From NCBI GenBank assembly GCA_036362985.1, contig JAYGXS010000004.1:65906721-65970720 (forward strand): a stretch of 64,000 bases of DNA. Direction: 5' to 3'. The DNA is from Ligula intestinalis. Taxonomy: Eukaryota > Platyhelminthes > Cestoda > Diphyllobothriidea > Diphyllobothriidae. The notes beneath the pieces were generated by a model, which made no database searches, had not been told where the DNA came from, and was given only the letters and a program-made list of their open reading frames with translations. This document shows, piece by piece, positions 1 to 12,070 of this stretch (position 1 is its first letter; each line of letters starts with the position of its first letter). Both the position numbers and the translations under genes were made by a program.

Positions 1-1620
1 CACAAGTCCGGCAAATTAATCACTCTATCTAAATCTAAACAGATATGTGTATACATGATTGCAGATGACGTTCCTGAGACACACGGGTGCTGCCTGACTG
101 GACCTCTGTCAGATTTTCCTAGGTTGTCAAGGCGTTTGGACGACTACTCCGACAGCAAGGAGTGGTAGCCGATCATTATCTCATTGGTTTGCGTCTAATC
201 CCTTAATTAACCACCGATACCGCCGCGCACAGACACCTCTGCTAACAGAATCCTGCAGCTAGCCGATTGTCAATACCAAGAAGAGATTCCAGTTAAGCAC
301 GTAATGAAGGGTTTGTGGATCGTGGTGAGAACACGATGGACGTGGGCGGGGGGCAGGGGGGGAAGGGGGGGGGGAGGTGTGTGCGGTGTTAGCTATTTTG
401 ACATTAACACTGCTCGTGACCGCGGTCCTCGTCCGCTATAGCCATGGGCACCCCGCCCCGTCCCCACCTCCACAATCGGATAACTGATCTTCTAGATGGT
501 AAAGTGTGACCTATGCGCGTGACCGAGGCTCCCTTTCCTGCACCGATGGCTAACTGGTCTCCTGAATCGAAGGGTGTTAGCAATACCATAGAGCCCAAAA
601 GACACAATGGCGTCGTATTTTGCCAGAGCATTTCACCATGTGAAAGTATGGATGTGAAGCAGATGAAGTATGGCTGAGAGAAATTTGGTCCGCTCTTTGC
701 GAGCGAAGGCAGTTGTACTATGGCCGCTCCCTTGATACAGGGAAATTTCTCTAACTGCAGCATCCGAGAATGGCAGTATACCATACATCCTCACAACTAC
801 GAAGCCGGTGCTCCAAGTTAAGCGTAAGCTGCTTCTCCCTCCCCCGATTTTTTTCTTTTTGCAGGGCCCAGTCGTAAGCTAAATGGGCCATCTGTTGACT
901 GAGTCTGCTAAAACGAACTGACTGCAAGATCGTAGTGACAAAGTAACAGATAGGTTTGCTAAGCACTTCTCCAGCTCTTGATAACTGAATTTTTAGGACA
1001 GAAATCTGTGAGATCGATCTCAAGCATGGTCCGGCTTTGTCTTACCTTACTAACTACAGTTTTCAACATAAATGAACTACCAGCCAATGAGTTGAGAAAC
1101 CCGAGAAATCGGGTACCGGTTAAGGACTTGGAAAACACTTGTGAAGGATGAGAAAATGATAGCTGGGGGGAATGCGAACCACGCCCCAATTCCCTCACCA
1201 CAGCCATCGGCCTTTATTCTGTTCCGTAAAGTTGCACATACCAAAATAACCGGTATTGTGGATACTATCATGAATGATTTGGTTGTTACCCCTCTCAGCG
1301 TCCAGTTAAAGAAGTTCAAATTATGCCAGTCAGGCGACTGACTCTGACCTTTCTTATTTTCCCTCGGGGACATTCTGCTCAGGTTTTTACTTCGACAGCC
1401 AGAGGTGAACGGACGACCATCTGGGATGAGGGTAGAGCGTTATGTCCGGGAGTGATGTCGAGCATTTCCTGCGCCCCTTCCACTAGCACCAACAAGAGAA
1501 ACAGAACGTAAACTCGTAGTTATCGTAAGAAGTGCGTTCGTTTAGGTGATCGGTGCACTGTATATCGATCTATAGCAAATACTTTCACAGTGACCCGTGA
1601 TACAGGCAGCAGAGAAAACG
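1..1620. other. No gene recognised; G-rich run
   Basis: Only short ORFs without family resemblance occur here. The one compositional feature is a G-rich stretch at about 341-377 with several runs of five or more G. I see no splice-bounded coding exon, RNA gene or repeat shared with the rest of the window. Confidence 0.5.
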
Positions 1621-1745
1621 AGTATATGGCTCAATGATAGAGTTAGCAACTGAAAACTTCTTGATGAAAAAAGAATACGGGTTCGAATCCCAGGTTGTCG
1701 AAACCAGACTGGTCACTCCAGCCTCCACTGTCTTTTCCAGGGTAA
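1621..1745 (+). repeat. tRNA-derived SINE fragment (family S2-like)
   Basis: A tRNA-like head is visible. An A-box-like TGGCTCAATGATAGAG lies at 1627-1642 and a B-box-like GGTTCGAATC at 1679-1688. The tail that follows (a CCAGACTGGTCACTCCAG-type sequence) resembles the tail of the copy at 4838-5060. The tRNA fold itself is degraded, so this is a SINE remnant and not a tRNA gene. RNA polymerase III promoter function is inferred from the two boxes only. Confidence 0.6.
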
Positions 1746-1827
1746 GAAGAACTAATATGGCCGCGTAAACAGGACATGGGAAAGGAACTACTCACAGAAG
1801 ATGGGCGTATGCGCAAAATTTCAGGGA

Positions 1828-1945
1828 AATAAGGTTTAGGCGTAAAGTTACGGTTAGGGTCGGGATTATATAAAGGTTTAAAGCTTGCGTTCGTGTGTAG
1901 TTTAGGGTCTAGGTTTAGGCTAAGGCTAGGACTAAGATTAAGTTT
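1828..1945 (+). repeat. Degenerate TTAGGG/TTAGGC-like tract
   Basis: About 120 bases contain many imperfect copies of TTAGGG, TTTAGGC and TAAGGCTAGG. TTAGGG is the usual animal telomere repeat, so this could be an old interstitial telomere-like tract. It could also be simple-sequence drift; the units are not in phase and none is repeated perfectly more than once. Confidence 0.35.
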
Positions 1946-1964
1946 ATAAGTCACTTACGAGCAG

Positions 1965-2135
1965 TGAGTTGGGAAAGCAAACTGACCCAAGTGTGATTAA
2001 ATTCCCGGCGCACGGGGAACCTCGTACCTCAATCAGTAGAGCATTAACTGTGCAAAACGCTTTCCCTGTTGCGTGGGTTCGACTCACATCCAGGCCGTGA
2101 GTTTTCACAATTGGATCAACTAAAATTAAGTCAGT
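1965..2135 (+). repeat. tRNA-derived SINE (family S1, copy 1)
   Basis: It shares about 170 bases with the copy at 9315-9485, including a leader (CCAAGTGTGA-type) ahead of the tRNA-like part. The A box region is at about 2021-2042 and the B box GGTTCGACTC at 2076-2085. Because the homology starts upstream of the tRNA-like part and continues past it, this is a SINE or other dispersed repeat and not two tRNA genes. Confidence 0.7.
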
Positions 2136-2139
2136 TTTA

Positions 2140-4835
2140 TGTTAGGGTAAGTGCTTGGGTTAAGATACGGGAATATTCACCCTTCCCATAATTGATCACA
2201 GGACTACCTACCGTAAGTGGGTGGGGCGTTCCTATTCACGTGTCATGTGAAGGCGTGGCCACCCTTACCTTTGTCAGTACGCTTTACTGCGTATATTACT
2301 GGTCGCTGTGTGATTGTCTGCGGAGGTTCTAGATTGAACTCGATCATCAGAACTGCTTCCCACGATAAGTACTACAAGCTATAAGTACGTGTATGGACGT
2401 CACTGGGGTCCTCTTGTCACCCGAGTTTATTCAAGTGTTCCTCACGCTATGCCCCAACCAGACTTCCTCGTGTCCCTAGGGGAGAGTACTGTACCGTGCG
2501 TGTTCCTACTCTTATGATGACTGATCTCCCCTTGCGGGGATGGAACTGCCACACGGGGGTGCAGCATCGACCGAGCAAGGTACAGTGCTGCGGCCTGAGA
2601 TAAATCGTCTTGGTGACCACTCAGTGAGAGTTTGGGCCCATTTTGTAGTTCCCACGCTCATAGCCAAGGGGGTTTGTGACTATGGCGACAATGGCGTGGT
2701 GTGGGATCGGAACAATGGCAATAGCTAACAGAGAAAACAGACAGATAGTGCGGTAGAGAACCGGGAAATACAGTAGATGGCGAAATTGAGAAAACTTCTA
2801 GAAGGCAGAATTCGGTCGCCTTTTGCCCTCTTTGACAGCCTCTAAAAAGGAGACGTAGCAAATTAGCTAGATTAGCATTTATTAGATGATAAAGACTAAG
2901 AAAACTATATTTCACGATGATAACTAAGACCTAGTCTAGGTGGGAAAATTCCCTCCATCTACTGTGTTAATCCACCAAATTAACCAAAAACATGCAGTTG
3001 CCTGACTTTTATTCGTCAGGTTTAAGCGAGTTCTACTGATCAGTGATCTCCGAAACCACGCAACCTGCTCTCTAAGTTAGTATGATTTCCAAAGTACTGC
3101 TTCTGTCGTTTTTATAGAAACTTCCCTCCTATTACTCCTATGCTAATCTTCCAGGTCCAAGTTCAACGATATCTCGGCATAGATGCTGTGTAAAAAATGA
3201 GCAGAAGTTGGTTAAGGACCTGCGGGCAGTTGACATTTGCCATCAAAGAAGACAACCAATTAATAACCAGCATAGAGCTTTGTATTATGAAGGAAGTTCA
3301 AATACAAGAGGAGATTACTAAGCAGGTAGGTATCCCACAGTAGGCACGCACTCCTGTTGCTGAAACGGAAGCACAGACTCCATTCTGTTCAGACGAAAAC
3401 TGGACAATCCTGGCGCCAATTTTTCGCCACGTTTTCGTATTATCTAATAGTGTCTTTGTTTAGTTCGCTGAGGAGTATGGAGGGAATATGTTCGTATAAG
3501 ATTCGTACTTAAAGGTGCACTTGGGGTAGGGAGTATTGCCAACACCTTTTTGGCAGTCACATCCAAGAACGAAAATCACTCAAAAGAGTCCTATAAACGC
3601 CTAAACGCCGTGGCGCTAGTGTCATCGGAGAAATGAGCTTCCACGCGGATTCTTAGAGGCGAGGGGCAAACACTCATGCGGGATCATCATTCAGTGCATT
3701 ATACATCATTGGATAGAATTATTTTAAGAAGCATAGCCTGCAATGAGATACGAAGAAGATCTGCTACACCCGGAGATGTGCGTCCATATCTGGATATACT
3801 TAAGGTAAGGGCCGTAGATTGTGGTTGATTAGAAAGAGAGAGAGACACTTTATGTTGAAAGAAGCATCCAAAATGTTCGGCAAAAATGTCTAAATTCACT
3901 GAGACCACAGCATAGATTAAAAATACACAAGAGGCTAAGGATTTACACAAAATTCACATTGATTATGTTGACAGTTCTAACATCAGTTTCCGTATTTCTG
4001 TCTCTTTACATATGAAGTAGCGTACTAGCAATGACGATGCCGACCTCCACTAAGCCGATGTATGGCAAGACATTGTCCTAATCCTAAACTTAACCAAATC
4101 TTTCCTGGAATTTGACACAAGGACGGTTCCTGTTCTAATGTTGCGATTTAGGAGGATGAGGGGGGGCTCATACAAGCCAACATCTTTTGCTGATTCATGA
4201 TTTTAACCGTATCCTCCGAATGCTCTCTTCAGCTGCCTGTGTTTCCTATGTTTTTAGCTGACATTATAATACAATGACACGTTAAAACGGTCAAGGAATT
4301 TGCTGATCGCATCCTTAGTGATATCACTCACCCTATTCACTCTGAACTAATGGCTGCGAAGTCGTCCTGTATATTGTGCCGAAGCTTCCGTCATAGGTCT
4401 TGACAGACATCGGCATATCAAAACTCTATACTCCACTTTCTAGCACGCTTCCTCACATGTGAAGAAACGGAAATTGAGAAGTTGAAAGCCGACCTGTCTT
4501 CATAATAGATGTGGATATCGTGTAAACCTGTAACTTTGAGTATTTAATGACCTTTTACATTACCTTATCCCTTGCTCCCTGTGAATGAAACCATTTTTAC
4601 TGAAAATTCTGGATATTTACCTTCAAAATAAAGGATTTCTCCCTCTCTACCTCTTGCTGCTTCTTATAAGGTACTCGTTTTTTATAAGTAAAATCTATAT
4701 ACCTTAACGCGGGAGAATGTTGACCTCATTCACTTTTCCCTTCTCCTACACACGATTGGGCTGTTCATTCATTCCCACCAGCTGGTAATGAGATTAGCTA
4801 TAAACCAATTAGACCCAAAATGATTTCTCGGGTGA
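2140..4835. other. No feature recognised
   Basis: About 2.7 kb of moderately AT-rich sequence. It has only short ORFs without recognisable domains, and I found no repeat shared with other parts of the window. It may be unique intergenic or intronic DNA. Confidence 0.45.
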
Positions 4836-4837
4836 GT

Positions 4838-5060
4838 GGGTTCTGTTAGCGATCACTGAACGCTCATCAAAGAGTGTCAATATTCCAGATCTAAGTCGGT
4901 AAGACAACGAGTCTGTGGCTAACCGGTAAGGGCGTTAGACTTCTGATCAGCAGGTCGCGGGTTCGAGCCTGAGGTGGAGCATTACTTGGGGTTAGGTATG
5001 ACTGGCTGATGATAGCTAACCAGCCAGAAATGGTCATTCCAGTCTCCCTATCCTTTGATT
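4838..5060 (+). repeat. tRNA-derived SINE (family S2, copy 1)
   Basis: The tRNA-like body has an A box (TGGCTAACCGGTAAGGGCG, 4916-4934) and a B box (GGTTCGAGCC, 4960-4969). A leader of about 75 bases upstream (CGCTCATCAA...GACAACG) is also found, reverse-complemented, at 27525-27600. The tail (ACTGGCTG, CCAGCCAGAAATGGTCATTCCAG) matches the SINE tail near 1700. A shared leader, body and tail make this a SINE family. Confidence 0.7.
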
Positions 5061-5880
5061 GCAATGTTCATCTACCGAGCTTTATTTCCCCATACCCAAA
5101 CAGTTTATAACTTCAAGGATGGGAGGATGTCTACAATCTAATGTGAAGGTGCTTTTGCCCCTCTTCAACAGCTTCCCTGGTGATTTAACTTGGTGTCTCA
5201 GTTAGTTCGCGCACACAGCATTTGCGCTACAGATTACTACGACGCTTGTACTCACAACGAATGAAGTCTATGAGGTGTTAGGATGTGTGACGAAGTCGTG
5301 CAAAATCGGTAAAATTGACCACTCCACGAATTCCAGTCGATGGGCTATTGCGGTCGGGAAATCTAGATAGGGAATTTTCTGCGGCGAAAACAGAGGTCCG
5401 ACTCTAATCCACTTAACGACTCGCACATTCGTGGTCCCTTTAGAGTCCAGTGGCAACAATGGGTCCTGTTCACACCCTTGGCCAATTATCACCAATTAAA
5501 AAGGCACTCCACCCTTCATTAGCCCACCCTATCCTCCCCCATACTGCTCAGTCCTATTGGCCTCTTCCGGTATCATTACGCCCTCCTCGCACGGCGAGTT
5601 CCACCTCGAGAGAGAGAGAGAGACGTGAGATAGCTGCAGGAAGAGCCTTTCGCGCCAGCCGATACCGCCAATTGCTCTGTTGTTACCTCCGCCTCTCCCC
5701 ACCCCCTTTCTCACCTTTACGGTGCAGGAAGAAAAGGGAGCGAGTACTAACCCCTTGAAGCGTGCACACCAGCACCATCGACAACACAAAACCGCTGGTG
5801 GCTGGTGTCCGGAACGGCCTAATAAAGTAGGCTTCTGTTGTGAAGACGAGGCTTGATGGGGTCCCACTGCGGACGGATTT
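5060..5880. other. No gene recognised; short GA microsatellite
   Basis: The stretch contains a short (GA)n run at about 5609-5623. Overlapping short ORFs on both strands show low-complexity, basic, unstructured translations and no family resemblance, so I do not call a gene. Confidence 0.45.
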
Positions 5881-5883
5881 ACA

Positions 5884-5943
5884 TCCTGTGCAGTTAGATC
5901 TGAGTATTACTCATCCTGCGCAGTTAGATCTGAGTAGTACTCA
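5884..5943 (+). repeat. Two-copy 30-bp tandem repeat
   Basis: Two adjacent 30-base units, TCCTG(T/C)GCAGTTAGATC... ending GTACTCA or TTACTCA, differ at only a few positions. No function is evident. Confidence 0.85.
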
Positions 5944-6390
5944 TATGTAAGATCAGTCTTGCCACCAGCCACCAGCATGGTGGTTGAATTTCCTTGGCAT
6001 TTGATGATGATAGTACCTGTTCTGACGTACCGTAGCTGTTTTGAATTTGATGGTAGCTGTGCAGTTCATGTTTTGAGGGCGCGCGCGTCCAGGGTGGTTG
6101 TGGATAGCGTCGCAGTGGTATGCTTAAGCTCCTTGGTAAACATGTAGGAGTCTGCCGTCAAGCGCAACTGCGCTGAGGCATCCTGCCCGCGTCGGCCATG
6201 ACTTACATCCACCTGTGACAAATGATACACCCCACATGCTATCGCCTTTCTAACGCTATCAATTAACTCGCTGCTTGATAAGTGTGTAAGCTTGAAGTCA
6301 ATAGATACTTCCGCTTCATTCGATTGGTTGCAGGCGAGAGAGAGAGCATACATCGAAATAACAATTCTCAGTGTTCCAGACATCTATCCA

Positions 6391-6935
6391 CCGGGTCTGA
6401 GATTCCATGGTTATGTGTTCGGTAATCTAGTTCTTTGTCCTAGGGCGGACGTCTGTTTCGTGACTCGAGCTTGCCACCGAATGGCTGACACTTTTTCCTA
6501 CAAACTCATACTCCTCTTCGGTGGACTACAGACCGTAAAGAGATATTCCGGATGATTTCGAACACTGTTTTTCTTCTTTCCCTGGACTTTAGCGCAGAGA
6601 CACCCGTATTGCGTTCGGTTTGTGTACTCGTGTTCCTGTCTAGGGGAAATATAAATTATCGTTAACGGCTTATTTTTAAGTCCTATAACTAATGACGGCT
6701 TGCAAAATGACAGTTGCATGTCGAGCCCACAAGCCCTAATGCTCAGGACAGCTGTATATTGGGTCTATGATTTCATGGTCATGTGTTCGCTAAGTAAGAT
6801 CTCTGTCCGAATAAGAACCTGTAGTTCGCGACTCGATTATTTTTTCATGGGATAACCGACATTAACTTCCTACAAACGCATCCTTATCGTCCGTAGACAA
6901 TAGGCCATAGGGAGCTGCTCCGGATATTTTCCTAT
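6391..6935 (+). repeat. Diverged direct repeat, about 365 bp apart
   Basis: The segments 6391-6556 and about 6755-6935 align through GGGTCTGAGATTCCATGGT versus GGGTCTATGATTTCATGGT, TATGTGTTCGG versus CATGTGTTCGC, CGACTCGA, CCTACAAAC and CTCCGGATATT. The order of the blocks is kept. It appears to be an old local duplication. Short ORFs in it are not conserved between the copies. Confidence 0.6.
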
Positions 6936-6939
6936 CATT

Positions 6940-7590
6940 TCGTTTTCATAGTCCTGATGCCATTCAGGACTGTACGATGTACACTTATCTGTCATAGGGT
7001 GAACCACAGCAAGTCTGAGTTTGTTCTTAGGATAAGCCTGTGAGATTTCATCAGTCCCAGATTATACCTCTTTGATTTTTCCACTGAACAAATAACCCCT
7101 TACTCTCCCAATTTTACGAGTCTTATTTTTCGCAGTAAGTGCGGTGGATTTTATTGGTCTCGCGACCATTTTATTTGTAATTAATCTATCACGATGCCCG
7201 TTGTCGCGAAACGGGTCCTGAATCTTTCTAGGCTCTTTCTCGATATTGTTTGTTGAACAATTTTTTTAGACCTTTCCACCAAGTAACGGACTAGACTGCG
7301 TTTCTGTTGAATGGTTACGAAACGGTCAAAGTTCCGATATTATAAAGACCAGGGTTGCTTTCGATAAACGTTCTTTTGGACTGAACCGACAAGTCTTATG
7401 CTTGGAAAGACGCTGTTTTCACCTCCAACGTGAACTTGATAGACAGATGTGCTTGGTTTACAGGATTTAAGCAGGCATAAACGTCGGTTTATTTTGTGGT
7501 TACTGCACAGATGTCGTCAAAGTAGAGAGCAGAATATTTTGGCTGATTGATCTGATCGTTTAATACGAAAATAACTTTATTTCTCACATG
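6940..7590. other. No feature recognised
   Basis: AT-rich sequence with no conserved ORF and no repeat that I could match elsewhere in the window. Confidence 0.4.
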
Positions 7591-7594
7591 TCTT

Positions 7595-7690
7595 TATTAC
7601 TACCCGCCATCATATAAATGTACTGGCGTGATGAAGATTCATCGAAAACATACGTATGCTCGCCAACTGCTCTTCTGAATCCCCCAATAG
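7595..7690 (+). ncRNA. Decayed PLE-A 3' end with hammerhead-like core
   Basis: The core at 7628-7649 reads GTGATGA, then a short possible helix (AGATTC/ATC), then GAAA. The flanks (ATATAAATGTACTGG before, ACGTATGCTCGCCAA after) match the lineage A ends at about 10537-10580 and 40242-40280. The first core base is G instead of C, so activity is doubtful. No GIY-YIG fragment is seen directly upstream, so this is an isolated 3' end. Confidence 0.5.
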
Positions 7691-7900
7691 GAGTTTTCGC
7701 AACTCTAAAAGAATTGCAATAAAGAGTAGGCTATGTCGAATTTTGATTGCGCACCCCTTTGTATTTTCGTGCAGGAAATTGCTCCCTCTAACGTCAGTGG
7801 CTCTTAAAAATGTGCGCCAAGTATTGAAAATAATCTTTCGATCTCAAAAACCCGGGTTAAGCGGTGATCGCCAGATCATGGCTGTCTCGATTTGTGAAAA

Positions 7901-8285
7901 CAGTCGTCGCCGGTTATTAAGCCCACGGCTAATAAGCCCAGCTTGGCACGGCATTTTACATGGCAAAATCCGCCGGCTAATAAGCCCAGTCGCCGGCTAC
8001 AAAGCCCAGTTTGCCAACAGGATAGAGTGAAATTCTCATCTCTCTGCGTGCGCAACTGGTTACGTGTCACAAATAATTTTTTTTGTTATTATGTAAAATA
8101 CAGACAAACAGTATTCTTTTCTTGTACATAACCAAGCTCTACACATAATACAGTACGTATGTAATCTATAGTGCATATCCTGCGTTTGCTAATCAAGAAC
8201 TAGGACTCTCCGCTTAATGCGCCCGCCGCTTATTAAGCCCAATTTGGTCTGGGCCCGAGGTGGGCTTAATAGCCGGCGACTACTG
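7901..8285. mobile_element. Pogo/Tigger-like MITE (family G, copy 1)
   Basis: This 385-bp element begins CAGTCGTCGCCGG and ends CCGGCGACTACTG, so the termini are inverted repeats. TA follows the right end (8286-8287); the left flank is AA and has probably mutated. Sub-terminal motifs of the AATAAGCCCAG type are repeated inside both ends. The element aligns along most of its length with 18108-18731. CAGT ends with a TA target fit the pogo/Tigger branch of Tc1/mariner. It has no coding capacity. Confidence 0.75.
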
Positions 8286-8289
8286 TATA

Positions 8290-9310
8290 TGGTTTACTGA
8301 ATTGGAAGGCGGACTGTTAGCCATGCCGCAATAACTTTTATGAACTTTTGACGTTTTAGGAACAACCGAGTTGCTAGATCGCTGTCCAGCCATGCCTGCG
8401 AGTATCACTGTGGCATGAACTGCTATTACCTCCCTATCAGACCTGACCACTTGTCTTCGTTGAGGACGGTTCCGCCATTCGCGCCGCGCAGCCTGCGGCC
8501 AGGCAAACATGTTCTCGTCCGGTGTCTCTCCAACATACGTGATCCCCTGCCCCTTTAACACACCCTGTCCCCCCGCCCAATAAGTTCCTCAGATTACTGA
8601 CGTTAGGGGGGGGGGAGAGGGGGGTCACAATCTCTTGCCCCCCTGTCGAGAAAACCCGTTACATGTCCTTTAGCGCACGCGTGGCCAAGCTTGGAGGAAT
8701 AACTGTTTGAAGGATCTTGGGCAGAATGCCGCAACCCTCCCCCCCCCTATCCACCATCGCAGTTACTCCGACTCCACCTGCTGGTCCGCTAAACACAGGG
8801 CGCACGGATGATTCCAACTGAAATCGGGGTTGACAAGCATGTAAATGAGGTGGCGCACGCGTAGACACGCGCTCTATCGCGCAGACTACTGCGCAGGCGG
8901 TCTCGACGTCGCGAAAGTGCGCAGAATAGGACAGTTTACACTGTTAGATGAGGTCGCACGGTTTTCGATTACTACTAGAGCGCTGCTCCCTTCCTAATCT
9001 ATATTTCAGTCAACCTAGGCAGTTTTTTGGCTAGGTGAGTTTGAATGAAGAGGATGAGGAGCGGAACTTTCATTTAAGCCTCTGCTCACGCTCCCAATAT
9101 GTACATACGTGAAGACTAACCCCAGTATGTTAAATCCTGGTGAGTCGGAATTTTTGGGATTTTTATGGAGAAAGCGCAGACGAGCTATCTAGGGAAATCT
9201 GCTCACCCTCCTAACAAGTAAGTGAGCATAGTGGTCATTCTGGTGGATTCTAGATGACTGGCTGGCTTGGCAGTCAGCTGGCTGTTCCGTAATGGTGGAT
9301 TCCATACGAG
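8290..9310. other. No gene recognised; G/C homopolymer runs
   Basis: There is a poly-G run at about 8607-8623 and C runs near 8740. Short ORFs show no family resemblance. A lower-complexity stretch (TGACTGGCTGGCTTGGCAG) sits near 9255. Confidence 0.4.
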
Positions 9311-9314
9311 CGGC

Positions 9315-9485
9315 GAAGTTGGGTGGGTAAAATCGATCCAAGTGTGACTAAATTCACGGCACACGGTGAGCCTCGCAGCTCAATGGTAGAGCGTTGGCTA
9401 CGCAAAAGCCTTCCCAGCTGTGCGGGTTCGACTCCCACAGAGGCCGCTAGTTTTGTCCTAATGGGTCAACCGAATTAAGCAAATC
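9315..9485 (+). repeat. tRNA-derived SINE (family S1, copy 2)
   Basis: This is the better preserved S1 copy: A box CAGCTCAATGGTAGAGCG (9375-9392) and B box GGTTCGACTC (9424-9433), with the CCAAGTGTGA leader upstream. The spacing between the boxes is close to that of a tRNA, but the acceptor stem does not close cleanly and the flanks are shared with 1965-2135. I therefore call a SINE and not a tRNA gene. Confidence 0.7.
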
Positions 9486-9489
9486 TGCC

Positions 9490-10500
9490 AACCTTTCCCC
9501 CCTAACAAATATCTAGGTCTGTCAGTCACTGCACCCATCCCACGCACCTTATAACTAACCGGCTGGGATAGTAGAATAATGTCTAGGCGTGAGAGGACAA
9601 AGAGTAAGGTCGACTGCCACAGCGCATACTCATCAGTATAAACAGCCGGAAGCGCTTAAATCTATTATGATGCGCCAAAGGCCGCCAACTGACGGCATAA
9701 CTCCGACATCCTCTCAAAACGAAGTGTCAAGCTGCAATAAGTTCTTCTTAATTTGGCGTTTGTGACATCCGTGTTGCCCCCATCCCCTTATTGTTGCATG
9801 AAATCCTAGTCTTTCTTACATAGATCAGGGAGAACATTTACACGCCTAGGTGCGGGTTCCCATCGTACCAGCCACCTGCGACCGAGCCGCTCTCCGATCC
9901 TCATGATTCTATCTTGACACTAGGCCCAGGTTGGAGAAGAGGAAACGGTATGGTAAAGAAAGAAGGAAACAGCTTTGTTACTTGAATGTGCATGATTATA
10001 ATTTAGATTTAGTTGGTTAGTTTTACAGGAGATGGGTCACTGACTGCATTTCGCGCTATAAATCTAACCATATCGGTAACCTTAGCCAAACCTTAAATCT
10101 GACCAATACACTAACCATATTTATAAACTTCGGTAAAGTATAATTGGTAGAGAACGATATTTATTTTACAGAATACTTAAATGTCTACTACATACATTTA
10201 AGTAGGCGTCATTTGATTTGCTCACAGGTTTTCGACTTGGCTCCGGCTCCAAGTTAAGCCCAAATCTAACACTACTCCCCTTGGAATCCAGCCACTTGCG
10301 GTACCAGGGGTGCCTGTTCCTGTCTTACAAATTTGCCAACGGGTGTGCCCGAGCTCAGCACCCATCGGTTTCACTCAAGCAAACCCTCGATCTGGGCGAG
10401 AGGTTCAAGGACGACAATGATACTGGGGAATCTGTTTTCACTGAAAGTCAGTGCCTCCCCCTACAGTAATAAATTTTAAGGTTGAAAAAATTCCCATCAC
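9490..10500. other. No feature recognised
   Basis: Only short ORFs without domains. A stretch near 10060-10110 is rich in ACCTTA/CTAACC-type words, which is reminiscent of degenerate telomere-like sequence but too weak to call. Confidence 0.4.
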
Positions 10501-10536
10501 AGAAATCTGAAGAGCAATTGGCGAGCATAAGTATAC

Positions 10537-10556
10537 TTTCAATAAATTCTCATCAG
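10537..10556 (-). ncRNA. Hammerhead-like core, PLE lineage A
   Basis: On the minus strand the core is CTGATGA (10550-10556), a GAATTTATT linker that can form only a very short helix, then GAAA (10537-10540). It lies about 250 bases past the GIY-YIG fragment at 10800-11205 on the same strand, separated by a tract that is pyrimidine-rich on the sense strand (about 10655-10735). Minimal hammerheads in PLE flanking repeats are established for animals. Activity of this copy is not known. Confidence 0.6.
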
Positions 10557-10799
10557 GCCAGTACATTTATATGGGAGGGGGGTAAAGCGTAAAAGGTAAA
10601 ATTGTAGATCAATTAGGTTCAACGTTACAGGCACATTAGTCCAGGGATAGGGAAGGGGGTTGTGGTAGTAAAAAGTGGGTAATTAAGCGGCAATTAGGGA
10701 GAAGGGGGGAGAAGGGAGAAAGGAGGCTCGGGGAAAAGATGCCGGTAGCTAGGTGGCCATTCGCCATGCTAAGCTTGGAGCTTGCAACAGGTTATTTTG

Positions 10800-11205
10800 C
10801 ACATACAAAACTGGCTTCCTCAACCGGATAGTGGTTGCTTCTGCTGTTGCTAGCAGGTTAGTTTGTGTTAGTTTGGTGGGATCTTGTAGGTCATCCTGAA
10901 GGCTTCGTTGGGGTTCACCCGATGTCCGGAATCCACCATGTGTACTAGAATATAGCTGTTGATGGTCCTGGTAGTATCGACTTCACCTTTTCTTAGCCAT
11001 CGTGGGAGGCGTTCCTTAATTCTTTTGGAGAGGCGCCGACTCGTGCGACCAATATAACCTGCTCCACAGAAGCAAGTAAAGGAGTTTATGCACATAGAGA
11101 TGATCTGAATCGGTAACCTGTCCTTACCTTCCCCACGTAAGACCGGGTTGGTTGAGAATAATACCCGAACTCTCCCTGCTGGGGAGGTTAGCGATACGGC
11201 CTCGT
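10800..11205 (-). pseudogene. GIY-YIG endonuclease end of Penelope-like element (lineage A, copy 1)
   Basis: This is the C-terminal endonuclease of a PLE retroelement. The reading frame upstream of the first Met already carries the linker FSTNPVL and GKDRLP, then CINSFTCFCGAGYIGRT, RRLSKRI and VDSGHRVNPNEAF. The YIGRT motif and the later SGHR motif are the GIY-YIG signature; the cysteines next to it are typical of PLE endonucleases. The frame stops near 10868, and the following TAEATTIR block continues in another frame to about 10800. No reverse-transcriptase core is attached, so it is a 5'-truncated, frameshifted copy. Confidence 0.8.
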
Positions 11206-11209
11206 AATA

Positions 11210-12060
11210 AATTTCACATATTCCAATCTATAGGTACACGTTAAGTGTTTTGCCTTGGAGGACTGCCAGCCGACGTGGTAACGCAGTCCTTCTCGGTACT
11301 GAGGAGCACACTGAGTCACGGTTTAGTTCTCACCAGCCACTCAGCCTGCCTCTCACCTAGGCAAAATTTGGGCCCCCAAATGCAGCTCAGTACAGGCTTA
11401 TAACGAAGCAGGTCGTGTGCGGCACGCGTAGAAGTCTGTTTGGCTCAGTAAAAGCTTACCTCATGCTCCCTCTCCAATTGTTTTTTGACTTCGCCTTGTC
11501 AGGAAAGAATGCTGGGTTTTGAAGGCTAACGTGAAGCCTGCGCAGCGCGATTCTGATTCATCTTAAACAAACTCATGCGCGCTAAATCGCTCTTTGAGGG
11601 GGGGGGAGGTGGATAGGCATATAATTAGTCGTGAAGGTCAATCAGCCACTTAGGTGATGTAGAAGGGCCTGCCTTGAAAATGAGACACGGACAACAGTTG
11701 TTGTCTAGTTGAGTCAGCTGGCTCAGCCGATTGGGTACACACGCGGCATAAGGTGCAGTACTTCTATCTCCCACCCTCTATCTCCCTTTGCTGGATGACA
11801 TCTGGTGCGCACATAGACATTCAAGGCACGAGGTGCCTGAAGGCTATAAATTACACTGGCGGCAGGTTGACGGGCTAATTTTTCATTCTAATTACGTCTA
11901 GTTATATGCACTTTGAAAGAATCCCGAAGGTACACAACTGTTGTCTAGTCGAGGCAACGATACCGGTGCTACATAAAGAGAGTAAATGTCTGCTAGCAGC
12001 AATTTTATAGTTAAAAATCGTTGTTACATTAAAATTAAACCGTTTCTGCTTCTGCTGTTT
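11210..12060. other. No feature recognised
   Basis: Mixed-composition sequence without conserved ORFs. A G run is at about 11599-11607. The motif ACAACTGTTGTCTAGT recurs at about 11693 and 11934 (ACAACTGTTGTCTAGTCGAG), a short direct repeat of unknown meaning. Confidence 0.4.
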
Positions 12061-12070
12061 GACTAGGTCT

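Noticed and set aside
5529..5867. 112-codon minus-strand ORF near a GA repeat
   Set aside because: Translation is low-complexity and overlaps an equally long plus-strand frame; no supporting signal.
9345..9450. Possible tRNA gene (A and B boxes)
   Set aside because: No clean acceptor or anticodon stem, and the similarity with 1965-2135 extends beyond the tRNA-like part; a SINE explains it better.
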